Shown here: piece by piece, positions 27,141 through 35,553 of the stretch
Numbering within the stretch: the first letter of the stretch is position 1
How the letters are laid out: every line of letters starts with the position of its first letter
Assembly: GCF_003944795.1 (NCBI RefSeq)
Contig: NZ_RWBG01000002.1
Location: 124,001 to 188,000 of the forward strand
From: Mangrovimonas spongiae
GTDB taxonomy: Bacteria > Bacteroidota > Bacteroidia > Flavobacteriales > Flavobacteriaceae
DNA: 64,000 bases
Reading direction: 5' to 3'
Made by a program: the position numbers and the translations under genes
Notes under the pieces: model-generated
The model's input: the letters and a program-made list of their open reading frames with translations, nothing else
What the model was told of the DNA's origin: nothing
Database searches by the model: none

Positions 27141-28061
27141 TTGAATATGAGTCAACTTTTAAAACATCATAGAAGTCACAGAAAATTAACCACTTTGGTT
27201 GAAAACCGCACGACTTATAATGCGGATTATGCCGAACTTAATATTTTTGAAACTCACGAATATGCAGAACAAGTTTCTTTAACGTTCGATTTTCCAGTTA
27301 TAGCCAGTATGTTAACAGGAAAAAAAGTCATGCATATAGACGGTTTACCATCGTTTGAGTTTTTTCCAGGAGAATCTGTTGTGATGCCAACTAATAAAGA
27401 AATGATTATTGATTTTCCTTTGGCAAAAGCTAATGACCCAACGCAATGTCTCGCGCTTGGAATAGATAGCGATAAAATTGATGAAGTGGTTGAAAAGTTT
27501 AATCATCATGTAACTATTGAAAACGAAAACAACAATTGGAAATTAGATGATAACGCGTCGCATCTTATTAACAATACAGATGTTAACCATTTAGTTGAGC
27601 GTTTGGTACATACTTTTACTAATACTACTTCGTCAAAAGATGTTTTATTGGATTTAATGATTCAAGAGCTTATTGTAAGGCTTTTACAAACCAAAGCCAA
27701 AGTCTTTTTACTTAACGATACCGATGGAGTTTTTAGCGATACACGTATAGGTATGGTTATTAAATACATTAAGCAAAATTTAACCAACAAAGACATTACA
27801 GTTGATTTACTTGCTGAGAAAGCATGTATGAGCACGTCTCACTTTCACAAGAAATTCAAAAATACGCTAGGCGTGTCTCCTATAGACTATATTAACTCTG
27901 AAAAGATTAGGTTTTCTAAAAAACTTATTAAGGAAGCAAAAGACTTGCGCATGTCTGAAATTGCTTTTAAGTCTGGTTTTAACAACACCAGTTACTTTAA
28001 TAGGCAGTTTAAAAAAATGGAATTAATGACACCTCAGCAGTTTAAAAATTCAATTGACTAA
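27141..28061 (+). CDS. AraC family transcriptional regulator
   Basis: A 306-aa regulator with an N-terminal AraC-type arm/cupin region (about 20-190, with the FDFPVIASMLTGKKVMHIDG stretch) and a C-terminal double HTH (about 210-305) including KACMSTSHFHKKFKNTLG and the second motif MSEIAFKSGFNNTSYFNRQFKK. It is divergent from the aldehyde dehydrogenase gene and is its likely activator. Its stop lies in an inverted repeat shared with the convergent purC. Confidence 0.9.
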   Translation: MNMSQLLKHHRSHRKLTTLVENRTTYNADYAELNIFETHEYAEQVSLTFDFPVIASMLTGKKVMHIDGLPSFEFFPGESVVMPTNKEMIIDFPLAKANDPTQCLALGIDSDKIDEVVEKFNHHVTIENENNNWKLDDNASHLINNTDVNHLVERLVHTFTNTTSSKDVLLDLMIQELIVRLLQTKAKVFLLNDTDGVFSDTRIGMVIKYIKQNLTNKDITVDLLAEKACMSTSHFHKKFKNTLGVSPIDYINSEKIRFSKKLIKEAKDLRMSEIAFKSGFNNTSYFNRQFKKMELMTPQQFKNSID

Positions 28062-28088
28062 TAATTAACAGTAATATGTTAATTATTA
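28059..28088. terminator. AT-rich inverted repeat over the convergent stop codons of the AraC gene and purC
   Basis: TAATAATTAAC (28059-28069) and its complement (28078-28088) form an 11-bp stem with an 8-nt loop; both stop codons lie in the arms. The stem is A/T-rich and the T-tract short, so termination is plausible but weak. Confidence 0.45.
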
Positions 28089-29033
28089 TTTCAAATAGTT
28101 TAAAACGTTTTCTTCTATGCGTTTATGTATGTTGGACACATCTGCTTTAACAAAGGTTTCTCCAGTTATGTTTTCGTATAACTCAATGTAACGTTCGCTT
28201 ACGCTTTCTATATAGTCATCGCTCATTTCTGGTAAAACTTGTCCTTCTAAACCTTGAAATCCGTTAGAAATTAACCACTGGCGTACAAATTCTTTTGAAA
28301 GCTGTTTTTGTGCTTCTCCTTTATCTTGACGTTCTTGATAGCCATCGGCGTAAAAGTAACGTGACGAATCTGGTGTGTGAATTTCATCTATCAAGACTAT
28401 TTTTCCATCTTTAGTTTTTCCAAACTCGTATTTGGTGTCCACTAAAATTAATCCTCGTTCGGCAGCAATTTCGGTACCTCGTTGAAATAATTTTTTTGTA
28501 TAGTCTTCTAAAACGTTATAATCTTCTTCTGAAACAATACCGCGTTTTAAAATATCTTCACGTGAAATATCTTCATCATGATCGCCCATTTCTGCCTTAG
28601 TTGCTGGCGTAATAATAGGTTGCGGAAACTTATCGTTCTCTTTCATACCTTCTGGCATTGGCACTCCACAAAGTAACCGTTTTCCGGCTTTATATTCTCT
28701 TGCAGCATGACCAGACATGTAGCCACGAATAACCATCTCTACTTTAAATGGTGTACATAAATGCCCAACTGCCACATTAGGGTCTGGTGTTGCTGTTAAC
28801 CAATTAGGAACAATGTTTTCTGTGGCTTTCATCATTTTTGTAGCAATTTGATTAAGGATTTGTCCTTTATAAGGAATTCCTTTTGGCATGACAACATCGA
28901 AAGCACTTAATCTATCTGTGGCAATCATAACTAATTGCTCATCATTAATATTATAAACTTCACGCACTTTTCCTTTGTAAACACTTTTTTGCCCTGGAAA
29001 GTTAAAGTTGGTTTTTGTAATTGTATTACTCAT
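28086..29033 (-). CDS. purC: Phosphoribosylaminoimidazole-succinocarboxamide synthase (SAICAR synthetase)
   Basis: A 315-aa purine biosynthesis enzyme that joins CAIR and aspartate with ATP. Motifs seen: KGKVREVY near residue 21, TDRLSAFDV (about 42), [17 protein letters not shown] (about 104) and the C-terminal [12 protein letters not shown]. The long form of about 310 aa is usual in Bacteroidota. The start overlaps the stop of the phoH-like gene by one base (TAATG), so the two are co-transcribed. Confidence 0.96.
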   Translation of the reverse strand: MSNTITKTNFNFPGQKSVYKGKVREVYNINDEQLVMIATDRLSAFDVVMPKGIPYKGQILNQIATKMMKATENIVPNWLTATPDPNVAVGHLCTPFKVEMVIRGYMSGHAAREYKAGKRLLCGVPMPEGMKENDKFPQPIITPATKAEMGDHDEDISREDILKRGIVSEEDYNVLEDYTKKLFQRGTEIAAERGLILVDTKYEFGKTKDGKIVLIDEIHTPDSSRYFYADGYQERQDKGEAQKQLSKEFVRQWLISNGFQGLEGQVLPEMSDDYIESVSERYIELYENITGETFVKADVSNIHKRIEENVLNYLK

Positions 29034-29986
29034 TATTCTCTATTCTCAATACTTTTATAAGCTTCAATAATCTTTTTCACTAATTTATGGCGAATCACAT
29101 CTTTATCATCTAAGAAAATAATTCCTACTCCTTTAACATCTTTTAGAACCAAAAGCGCTTCTTTTAACCCAGAAATAGTACGACGTGGTAAATCGACCTG
29201 TCCAGGATCGCCTGTTAACATAAATTTGGCGTTTTTCCCCATACGGGTTAAAAACATTTTCATTTGGTTATGTGTCGTGTTTTGGCCTTCATCTAAAATA
29301 ACAAAGGCATTATCCAAGGTACGACCACGCATAAAAGCTAAAGGCGCAATTTGAATGGTTCCGTTTTCTATATAGTGAGTCAGTTTTTCAGCAGGAATCA
29401 TATCACGAAGTGCATCGTAAAGCGGTTGCATATATGGATCTAATTTTTCTTTTAAATCGCCTGGTAAAAACCCTAAGTTTTCGCCTGCTTCTACAGCTGG
29501 ACGTGTTAAAATAATTCGCTTAACTTCTTTATTTTTTAAAGCTTGTACAGCTAAAGCAACGCCTGTATAGGTTTTCCCTGTTCCAGCTGGCCCTATAGCA
29601 AATACCATATCGTTTTTACGAACACTCTCTACTAATTTGCGTTGATTAACGGTTTGCGCTTTAATTAATCGTCCATTTACACCGTGAACTATTACTTCGC
29701 CACTTTGTTTGCTGGTTTCGTAATCGTCTTTGCTTTGACTAGTGAGTACACGCTCGATAATATTTTCGTCTAGCTTGTTGTACTTCATATAATGCTCCAT
29801 GAGCATATTAAATCGCCTATCAAACTCCTCTAGTAAATCTTCGTCGCCATAAGCTTTTATTTTATTGCCTCTGGCTACAATTTTTAATTTTGGAAAATAT
29901 TGTTTTAAAAGTTCGATGTTGGTATTATGCGCTCCAAAGAATTCTTTTGGAGATACCTCTTCAAGTTCGATAATGATTTCGTTCAA
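29033..29986 (-). CDS. PhoH family ATPase
   Basis: A 317-aa PhoH-like protein: an N-terminal RNA-binding KH-like region (about 15-70), then a P-loop ATPase with Walker A GPAGTGKT (about residue 131) and Walker [10 protein letters not shown] (about 227). It is thought to be an RNA-related helicase/ATPase; details are not shown by the sequence. Tightly coupled to purC. A divergent gene begins 110 bp upstream. Confidence 0.94.
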   Translation of the reverse strand: MNEIIIELEEVSPKEFFGAHNTNIELLKQYFPKLKIVARGNKIKAYGDEDLLEEFDRRFNMLMEHYMKYNKLDENIIERVLTSQSKDDYETSKQSGEVIVHGVNGRLIKAQTVNQRKLVESVRKNDMVFAIGPAGTGKTYTGVALAVQALKNKEVKRIILTRPAVEAGENLGFLPGDLKEKLDPYMQPLYDALRDMIPAEKLTHYIENGTIQIAPLAFMRGRTLDNAFVILDEGQNTTHNQMKMFLTRMGKNAKFMLTGDPGQVDLPRRTISGLKEALLVLKDVKGVGIIFLDDKDVIRHKLVKKIIEAYKSIENRE

Positions 29987-30025
29987 AAGCTAAGCGATTT
30001 AATTAATTTTTTCAGTTTAGTTTAT

Positions 30026-30033
30026 TAGATTTG
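30026..30033 (+). promoter_or_regulatory. -7 promoter element (TAGATTTG) of the SAM hydrolase unit
   Basis: An exact TAnnTTTG match 63 bp before the start codon at 30097, in the intergenic region divergent from the PhoH-like gene. It would give a leader of about 58 nt. Confidence 0.5.
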
Positions 30034-30096
30034 CCTTACAACAAAACTACGCATTTTTACGTTGTGTTAGGTTAAAAAAATATCAACAATCCACTT

Positions 30097-30933
30097 ATGG
30101 CAATCATTACATTAACAACCGATTTTGGTGAGAAAGACCACTTTGCGGGTGCTATTAAAGGCGCTATCTATAATGAGCTACCTGACGTAAGAATTGTTGA
30201 TATCTCACATTCTATATCGCCTTTTAACATTGCAGAAGCAGCTTATATTATACAAAATGCCTTTAGCAGCTTTCCTAAAGGAACTATTCATATAATTGGT
30301 ATTGATTCTGAGTTAAACCAAGAAAATAAGCATATTGCACTTAAACTAGACGACCATTATTTTATTTGTGCTAACAATGGTATTATGAGTATGATTTGTA
30401 CAGAAATTGCGCCAGAAAAGATTGTAGAAATTAATATTCACGATAAAATACAAAGTAGTTTTCCTGTGTTAGATGTTTTTGTAAAAGTGGCTTGCCATAT
30501 TGCACGGGGCGGTACTTTAGAAGTTATAGGAAAAGCTATAAATACAATAAAACCTATTAAAAACTTACACCCTTTTGTTAATGATGAAAAAACACAAATT
30601 ATAGGAAGTGTTATTTATATTGACAATTATGGAAATGTGGTCACCAATATTAAAAAGTCGTTTTTTGAAAGCACTCAAAAAGGGCGCTCTTATGAAATTT
30701 TTGCCAGACACCACAAGTTTAAAAAAATATTCACAAAGTATAGCGATATTGTTAACTTTGATATTCCGCCAGAAAAAAGGCAAGATGAAGGTCGAGGTCT
30801 TGTTGTTTTTAACGCTTCTAACTATTTAGAAATTGCTGTTTACAAAAGTAATAGCGAAACTTCTGGAAGCGCCTCTACTTTAATGGGATTAGGTTTAATG
30901 GATACCGTAACGGTTAACTTTTTAAAAGAATAA
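30097..30933 (+). CDS. SAM hydroxide adenosyltransferase / SAM hydrolase (DUF62)
   Basis: A 278-aa member of the fluorinase-like family that splits S-adenosylmethionine with hydroxide into adenosine and methionine. It opens with LTTDFGEKDHFAGAIKGA, has the ISHSISPFNI segment near residue 48 and an HPF motif near 162. The C-terminal NASNYLEIAV segment completes the second domain. It overlaps neither neighbour; the ABM gene follows after 2 bp. Confidence 0.93.
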   Translation: MAIITLTTDFGEKDHFAGAIKGAIYNELPDVRIVDISHSISPFNIAEAAYIIQNAFSSFPKGTIHIIGIDSELNQENKHIALKLDDHYFICANNGIMSMICTEIAPEKIVEINIHDKIQSSFPVLDVFVKVACHIARGGTLEVIGKAINTIKPIKNLHPFVNDEKTQIIGSVIYIDNYGNVVTNIKKSFFESTQKGRSYEIFARHHKFKKIFTKYSDIVNFDIPPEKRQDEGRGLVVFNASNYLEIAVYKSNSETSGSASTLMGLGLMDTVTVNFLKE

Positions 30934-30935
30934 AC

Positions 30936-31232
30936 ATGTTTGTACGTATTGTAAAAATGGGATTTCAACCAGAAAAAATTAATGAGTTTCTTGCTAATTT
31001 TGAAGCAAACAAAGAACACATAAGGAGTTTTGATGGTTGTGAGTTTTTAGAATTATATCGCGATAAAAATAATCCCAATATATTTTTCACTTACAGTTAC
31101 TGGAATCACGAAGATGATTTAGAACGTTATAGACAGTCCAGTTTATTTAAAAGTGTTTGGGCAAAAACCAAACCTCTGTTTAACACTAAGCCAGAAGCAT
31201 GGAGTGTCAACAAATTACATAGTTTAAAATAA
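30936..31232 (+). CDS. Antibiotic biosynthesis monooxygenase (ABM) family protein
   Basis: A 98-aa dimeric ferredoxin-like fold protein; the ABM pattern is seen in FVRIVKMGFQPEKINEF, the central FDGCEFLELYRD and the YWNHEDDLERYRQS helix. The family includes heme-degrading and quinol monooxygenases; the exact activity is unclear. It is 2 bp after the SAM hydrolase gene and 6 bp before gldFG, so likely a three-gene transcript. Confidence 0.88.
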   Translation: MFVRIVKMGFQPEKINEFLANFEANKEHIRSFDGCEFLELYRDKNNPNIFFTYSYWNHEDDLERYRQSSLFKSVWAKTKPLFNTKPEAWSVNKLHSLK

Positions 31233-31238
31233 TCCTTT

Positions 31239-33620
31239 ATGATTGCCATATTAAAAAAAGAAATTAACGCGTTTTTTGCCTCGCCAATTGCCTATCTTGT
31301 TATTGCTATTTTCCTTTTATTAAATGGGTTGTTTTTATGGCTATTTAAAGGAGAGTTTAATATTTTAAATAGCGGGTTTGCTAGCCTATCGCCATTCTTT
31401 TTATTAGCACCATGGATTTTAATTTTTCTTGTTCCTGCTGTTACCATGCGAAGCTTTTCGGAAGAAAACAAACAAGGCACTTTAGAGCTTCTACTAACAA
31501 AGCCTGTTAGTTTATTACAAATAGTTTTAGGAAAATTTTTTGGTAGTTTTTTGTTAATTATAATAGCCTTATTACCTACACTTTTATATGTTTATACAGT
31601 TTATCTGTTAGGAAATCCAGTAGGTAATTTAGATTTAGGAAGTATTCTAGGCTCATACTTTGGGCTGCTATTTTTAGTTGCTGCCTACACGAGTATTGGT
31701 GTTTTTTCTTCGGCCATTACCAACAATCAAATTGTGGCTTTTATTTCAGCAGTTTTTTTATGCTTCTTATTTTACATTGGTTTTGAAGGTATTGCCGATA
31801 TTACTTCCAGTAATTTTATTGAACAATTAGGCATTAGCTATCATTTTAAAAGTATTGGACGCGGTGTTATTGATACTAGAGATATTATTTATTTTATTTC
31901 AATAGTTCTGTTGTTTATTATGGCGACAGAAAGCAAGCTTAATAATAGAAAAAACAAGTCATTAAACTTACGCTACATTATTATAGGGTTGATTGTTGTT
32001 CTAGGATTAAACGTAGTTGGTCAACAAGTTTATCAACGTTTTGATTTAACCCACGATAAACGTTACACCCTAAGTAATGCCACAAAAACGATTATAGAAC
32101 AAGCCCAAACCCCTATTATTATTGATGTGTTTTTAGAAAGTGATGAATTCCCTTCAGAATTTAGACGCCTTAAAGCAGAAACGCAACAATTATTAGAAGA
32201 GTTCGTGGCAAAAAACAAACAGATAAAATTTACATTTATCAACCCTATTGAAGACGATGCTAATAGGCAACAAAACATTCAGCAACTAACACAACGAGGT
32301 TTAACACCTATGCAGTTATCGGTTGAAGAAAGTGGTAAAAGTAGTTACGAGGTTATTTTCCCATGGGCTTTAGCTAGCTATAATGGCACGACGGTTAAAA
32401 TCCCGTTATTAAAAAATAAACTAGGGGCTTCTCAAGAAGAACTTGTAAGTCATTCTATACAACATCTTGAATATGCTTTTGCCGATGGTTTTAGTAAACT
32501 TATCAACCAAAAAAGTAAAAAAGTGGCTATTTTAAAAGGAAATAAGCAACTGGACAACAAGTATATTTTTGATTTTGTAAAAACCATCCGCGATTATTAC
32601 TACATCGCACCCTTTACTTTAGATAGTGTTGACACAAATCCTACAAAAACATTAAACGATTTAAAAGCATACGACTTGGTAATATCGGCAAAACCCACCG
32701 AAGCCTTTACAGAAAATGAAAAGTTTGTTTTAGACCAATACACCATGAACGGCGGTAAAAGCCTTTGGTTGCTTGATGCCGTAGCTATGGATCAAGATAG
32801 TTTACAAAACAATACAGGAAAGGCCATTGCTATTCCAAGAGATGTAAACCTTACCGATTTCTTTTTTAAATATGGCGCTAGGGTTAACCCTGTTTTAATA
32901 AACGACCTCTACTCTGCTCCAATAACTTTAGCTGTTGGTGAAGGGAGTAACGCTAGGTTTCAATCATTTCCTTGGTTTTATTCGCCTTTAGTAAATCCGC
33001 AAGGTAAGCACCCTATTGTAAATAATTTAAACTTAGTAAAGTTTGATTTTGCAAATCAAATTGATACGATTAAAAACAATGTTTCCAAAACTATTTTGTT
33101 ACAAAGTTCTGTTTTAAGTAAAGTAGATGGCGTTCCTCGAGAAATTGGTTTAGACATGACTACTCAAGAGCCAGACCCTAAGCAGTACAAGAACCCAAAT
33201 CAAAATTTAGCTGTATTGCTAGAAGGCGAATTTCCTTCGGCATATTCCAACAGAATTAAACCTTTTGCAATAGAAAATACAAAAGATAAAAGCACGCCAA
33301 CCAAAATGATTGTTATTGCCGATGGCGATGTTATTAAAAATGATATTGGTAAAAATGGGCCATTAGAGCTAGGCTTCAACAGAAGTACTGGCCAGCTATA
33401 TGGTAATAAAGAGTTTTTACTAAATGCCGTAAATTACCTCTTAGACGATAGCGGACTTATAAACATTCGTTCTAAGGAAATATCTGTGGCATTTTTAGAT
33501 CAAGAAAAAGTCGCCTCTAACAAAACCTTGTGGCAAGTTGTAAACATAGGCCTTCCCTTAATTTTACTAGGGTTATTTGGTGTTCTATTTAATACGGTTA
33601 GGAAGCGAAAATACAGCTAA
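31239..33620 (+). CDS. gldFG: GldF-GldG fusion, gliding motility ABC transporter permease and substrate-binding-like component
   Basis: A 793-aa protein. Residues 1-240 match GldF: ABC-2-type permease with six membrane segments and the motif TMRSFSEENKQGTLELLLTKPV. Residues about 245-793 match GldG: a membrane helix, the YQRFDLTHDKRYTLS start of the DUF4350/GldG domain, a large periplasmic part and a C-terminal helix (about 768-785). In Flavobacterium johnsoniae these are separate proteins of about 241 and 561 aa; the sum matches this length. The reading frame is continuous. The GldA ATPase gene is not in this window. Needed for gliding and T9SS-linked function in known species. Confidence 0.85.
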   Translation: MIAILKKEINAFFASPIAYLVIAIFLLLNGLFLWLFKGEFNILNSGFASLSPFFLLAPWILIFLVPAVTMRSFSEENKQGTLELLLTKPVSLLQIVLGKFFGSFLLIIIALLPTLLYVYTVYLLGNPVGNLDLGSILGSYFGLLFLVAAYTSIGVFSSAITNNQIVAFISAVFLCFLFYIGFEGIADITSSNFIEQLGISYHFKSIGRGVIDTRDIIYFISIVLLFIMATESKLNNRKNKSLNLRYIIIGLIVVLGLNVVGQQVYQRFDLTHDKRYTLSNATKTIIEQAQTPIIIDVFLESDEFPSEFRRLKAETQQLLEEFVAKNKQIKFTFINPIEDDANRQQNIQQLTQRGLTPMQLSVEESGKSSYEVIFPWALASYNGTTVKIPLLKNKLGASQEELVSHSIQHLEYAFADGFSKLINQKSKKVAILKGNKQLDNKYIFDFVKTIRDYYYIAPFTLDSVDTNPTKTLNDLKAYDLVISAKPTEAFTENEKFVLDQYTMNGGKSLWLLDAVAMDQDSLQNNTGKAIAIPRDVNLTDFFFKYGARVNPVLINDLYSAPITLAVGEGSNARFQSFPWFYSPLVNPQGKHPIVNNLNLVKFDFANQIDTIKNNVSKTILLQSSVLSKVDGVPREIGLDMTTQEPDPKQYKNPNQNLAVLLEGEFPSAYSNRIKPFAIENTKDKSTPTKMIVIADGDVIKNDIGKNGPLELGFNRSTGQLYGNKEFLLNAVNYLLDDSGLINIRSKEISVAFLDQEKVASNKTLWQVVNIGLPLILLGLFGVLFNTVRKRKYS

Positions 33621-33636
33621 CAAATGTTAATAAGTT

Positions 33637-33670
33637 TGTTTCTTATATTAGTTTCAAAGAAATATATTTG
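33637..33670 (+). promoter_or_regulatory. Promoter of dnaN
   Basis: TTG at 33637-33639 and TATATTTG at 33663-33670, separated by 23 nt, fit the Bacteroidota consensus. The start codon is at 33711, leaving a leader of about 35 nt. Confidence 0.55.
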
Positions 33671-33710
33671 TAAATAGAAATGTTTACAACATAAAAACGC
33701 TTAGGAATTC

Positions 33711-34829
33711 ATGAAATTTATTGTATCAAGTACTTACTTGCTTAAACAGTTACAAATTCTTGGTGGAGTTATTAATAACTCAAACACCTTACCTATATTA
33801 GATAATTTTTTATTTGAACTAGATAATAGTGCACTTACCATCTCTGCTAGCGATTTAGAAACAACCATGTCTACAAAGCTAGGTGTAGAAAGTAACGATA
33901 GTGGTAGTGTTGCTGTACCAGCAAGATTGCTTCTAGATACTTTAAAGACATTCCCAGAGCAACCATTAACCTTTGTTGTTGGTGATAATAATGCTATAGA
34001 AATTAGTTCAAACCATGGTAAATATGGCTTAGCTTATGCCGATGGTAACGAATTTCCAAAAGCTGTTACTTTAGAGGATCCAAATACAACTACTTTAGAA
34101 GGCGACGTATTAGCAACCGCTATTAGCAAAACTATTTTTGCCGCTGGTAATGACGATTTACGCCCCGTAATGAGTGGTGTATTCTTCCAGTTTTCACAAG
34201 ACAATTTAACGTTTGTAGCCACCGATGCTCATAAACTTGTAAAATATACAAGAGAAGACCTTTCGGCAGACCAAGTAGCCGAATTTATTATGCCTAAGAA
34301 ACCATTAACACTACTTAAAAATGTGTTAGCTGGTAGCGAAGAAAATGTAACTATTGAATATAATGAAAGTAATGCGAAATTTACTTTTGATAACACGGTT
34401 TTAGTTTGCCGCTTAATTGATGGTAAATATCCTAATTACGAAGCGGTTATTCCTAAAGAAAATCCTAATAAACTAAGTATTGACAGAACACAGTTTTTAA
34501 ACTCTGTTAAACGTGTTAGCATTTTCTCAAATAAAACCACTCACCAAATACGTTTAAAAATTGCTGGTGCCGAATTAAACATTTCAGCTGAAGACATTGA
34601 TTACAGTAATAAAGCAGAAGAGCGTTTAACTTGTGATTATCAAGGTGACGATATGCAAATTGGTTTTAATTCGCGTTTTCTTACCGAAATGTTAAACAAC
34701 TTAACTAGCGATGACGTACAACTTGAAATGAGTTTACCTAATAGAGCAGGTATTTTAACTCCTGTAGATGGTTTAGATGAAGGCGAAAAAGTAACCATGC
34801 TTGTTATGCCTGTTATGCTTAATAGCTAA
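33711..34829 (+). CDS. dnaN: DNA polymerase III sliding clamp (beta subunit)
   Basis: A 372-aa clamp with the three tandem DNA-clamp domains (about 1-120, 128-245, 247-372). Conserved features include LLDTLKTFP, the DDLRPVMSGVFF segment of domain 2 and the C-terminal VMPVMLNS (related to the usual MPMR ending). It is monocistronic with its own promoter and terminator and is not beside dnaA or recF. Confidence 0.96.
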   Translation: MKFIVSSTYLLKQLQILGGVINNSNTLPILDNFLFELDNSALTISASDLETTMSTKLGVESNDSGSVAVPARLLLDTLKTFPEQPLTFVVGDNNAIEISSNHGKYGLAYADGNEFPKAVTLEDPNTTTLEGDVLATAISKTIFAAGNDDLRPVMSGVFFQFSQDNLTFVATDAHKLVKYTREDLSADQVAEFIMPKKPLTLLKNVLAGSEENVTIEYNESNAKFTFDNTVLVCRLIDGKYPNYEAVIPKENPNKLSIDRTQFLNSVKRVSIFSNKTTHQIRLKIAGAELNISAEDIDYSNKAEERLTCDYQGDDMQIGFNSRFLTEMLNNLTSDDVQLEMSLPNRAGILTPVDGLDEGEKVTMLVMPVMLNS

Positions 34830-34853
34830 AATAACACATCAATATTATATATT

Positions 34854-34883
34854 AAAACCGTAACATTAAGTTACGGTTTTTTT
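34854..34883 (+). terminator. Intrinsic terminator of dnaN
   Basis: 11-bp stem AAAACCGTAAC / GTTACGGTTTT (34854-34864 and 34870-34880) with a 5-nt loop and T-tract. Confidence 0.9.
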
Positions 34884-34915
34884 GTGCATTATTTTTAACT
34901 TCTCAATTACTTAAC

Positions 34916-34947
34916 ATGAAAAACGCTCACTAAAAAAGTGAGCGTTT
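34916..34947 (-). terminator. Intrinsic terminator of the T9SS protein-lipoprotein unit
   Basis: 10-bp perfect stem AAACGCTCAC / GTGAGCGTTT (34921-34930 and 34938-34947) with a 7-nt loop; on the minus strand it is followed by a T-tract, 40 bp after the lipoprotein stop codon. Confidence 0.87.
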
Positions 34948-34986
34948 AAACAATTTCCCCTAATGTTTAATTAATAGCAACTTCGT

Positions 34987-35544
34987 TTAACCATCTGTAT
35001 TATCCATACTAATGTAACTCCCTTTATAACTTCCATTAATGATTTTACCATCATTTCTAGTAAACTGAAAACTAAGCTCAATTTCATCAACAGCATATAA
35101 ATCTAATGTAAAACTTCCTGTCGAAGCATTTAAATTGGCATCTATATTATTTCTATCAAGTAATATATCTCCGTTTTCTAATTCTCCGTTAATGATTTGA
35201 GCGTTTACTGAAAATTCAAAATTTGATATATCTGAAAAACTATACGTTTGTTCTCCTAATGAACTTTGATTAATACGCATATTAAATACATTAATATTAT
35301 TAAGTTGTGTACCGTTATCAATTGCATCAAAAACTTCTGCTTCAGACTTATTGATTAAACTTATAAAAGTATTACCTCCTACTGAAGGTTCTACAATAAC
35401 TGTATTAACAACATATGTTTCGTTATTTAATGTAATTACATTAGTGCTTTGTGGTTCTTGATTATTGTTATCATCGTCTGAAGAGCAATTAAATACTGTT
35501 AAAGCCAGACAAAATAGGATTACAAGTTTGTTTAATTTTTTCAT
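34987..35544 (-). CDS. Hypothetical lipoprotein, partner of the T9SS-exported protein
   Basis: A 185-aa lipoprotein with a clear lipobox: signal KLVILFCLALTVFNC, acylated Cys near residue 20, followed by SSDDD, the aspartate-rich surface signal common in Bacteroidota. The rest looks beta-rich with no family I recognise. It lies 10 bp after the upstream exported protein gene and ends at a terminator. It may be surface-anchored and work with that protein. Confidence 0.82.
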   Translation of the reverse strand: MKKLNKLVILFCLALTVFNCSSDDDNNNQEPQSTNVITLNNETYVVNTVIVEPSVGGNTFISLINKSEAEVFDAIDNGTQLNNINVFNMRINQSSLGEQTYSFSDISNFEFSVNAQIINGELENGDILLDRNNIDANLNASTGSFTLDLYAVDEIELSFQFTRNDGKIINGSYKGSYISMDNTDG

Positions 35545-35553
35545 TTTTAAAAT

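Noticed and set aside
31900-32000. Frameshift or lost stop codon as cause of the GldFG fusion
   Set aside because: Nothing in the junction looks frameshifted, and both halves are in one continuous frame at full length.
31239-33620. Minus-strand ORFs inside gldFG and other large genes
   Set aside because: They are shadows in other frames without motifs or start context.
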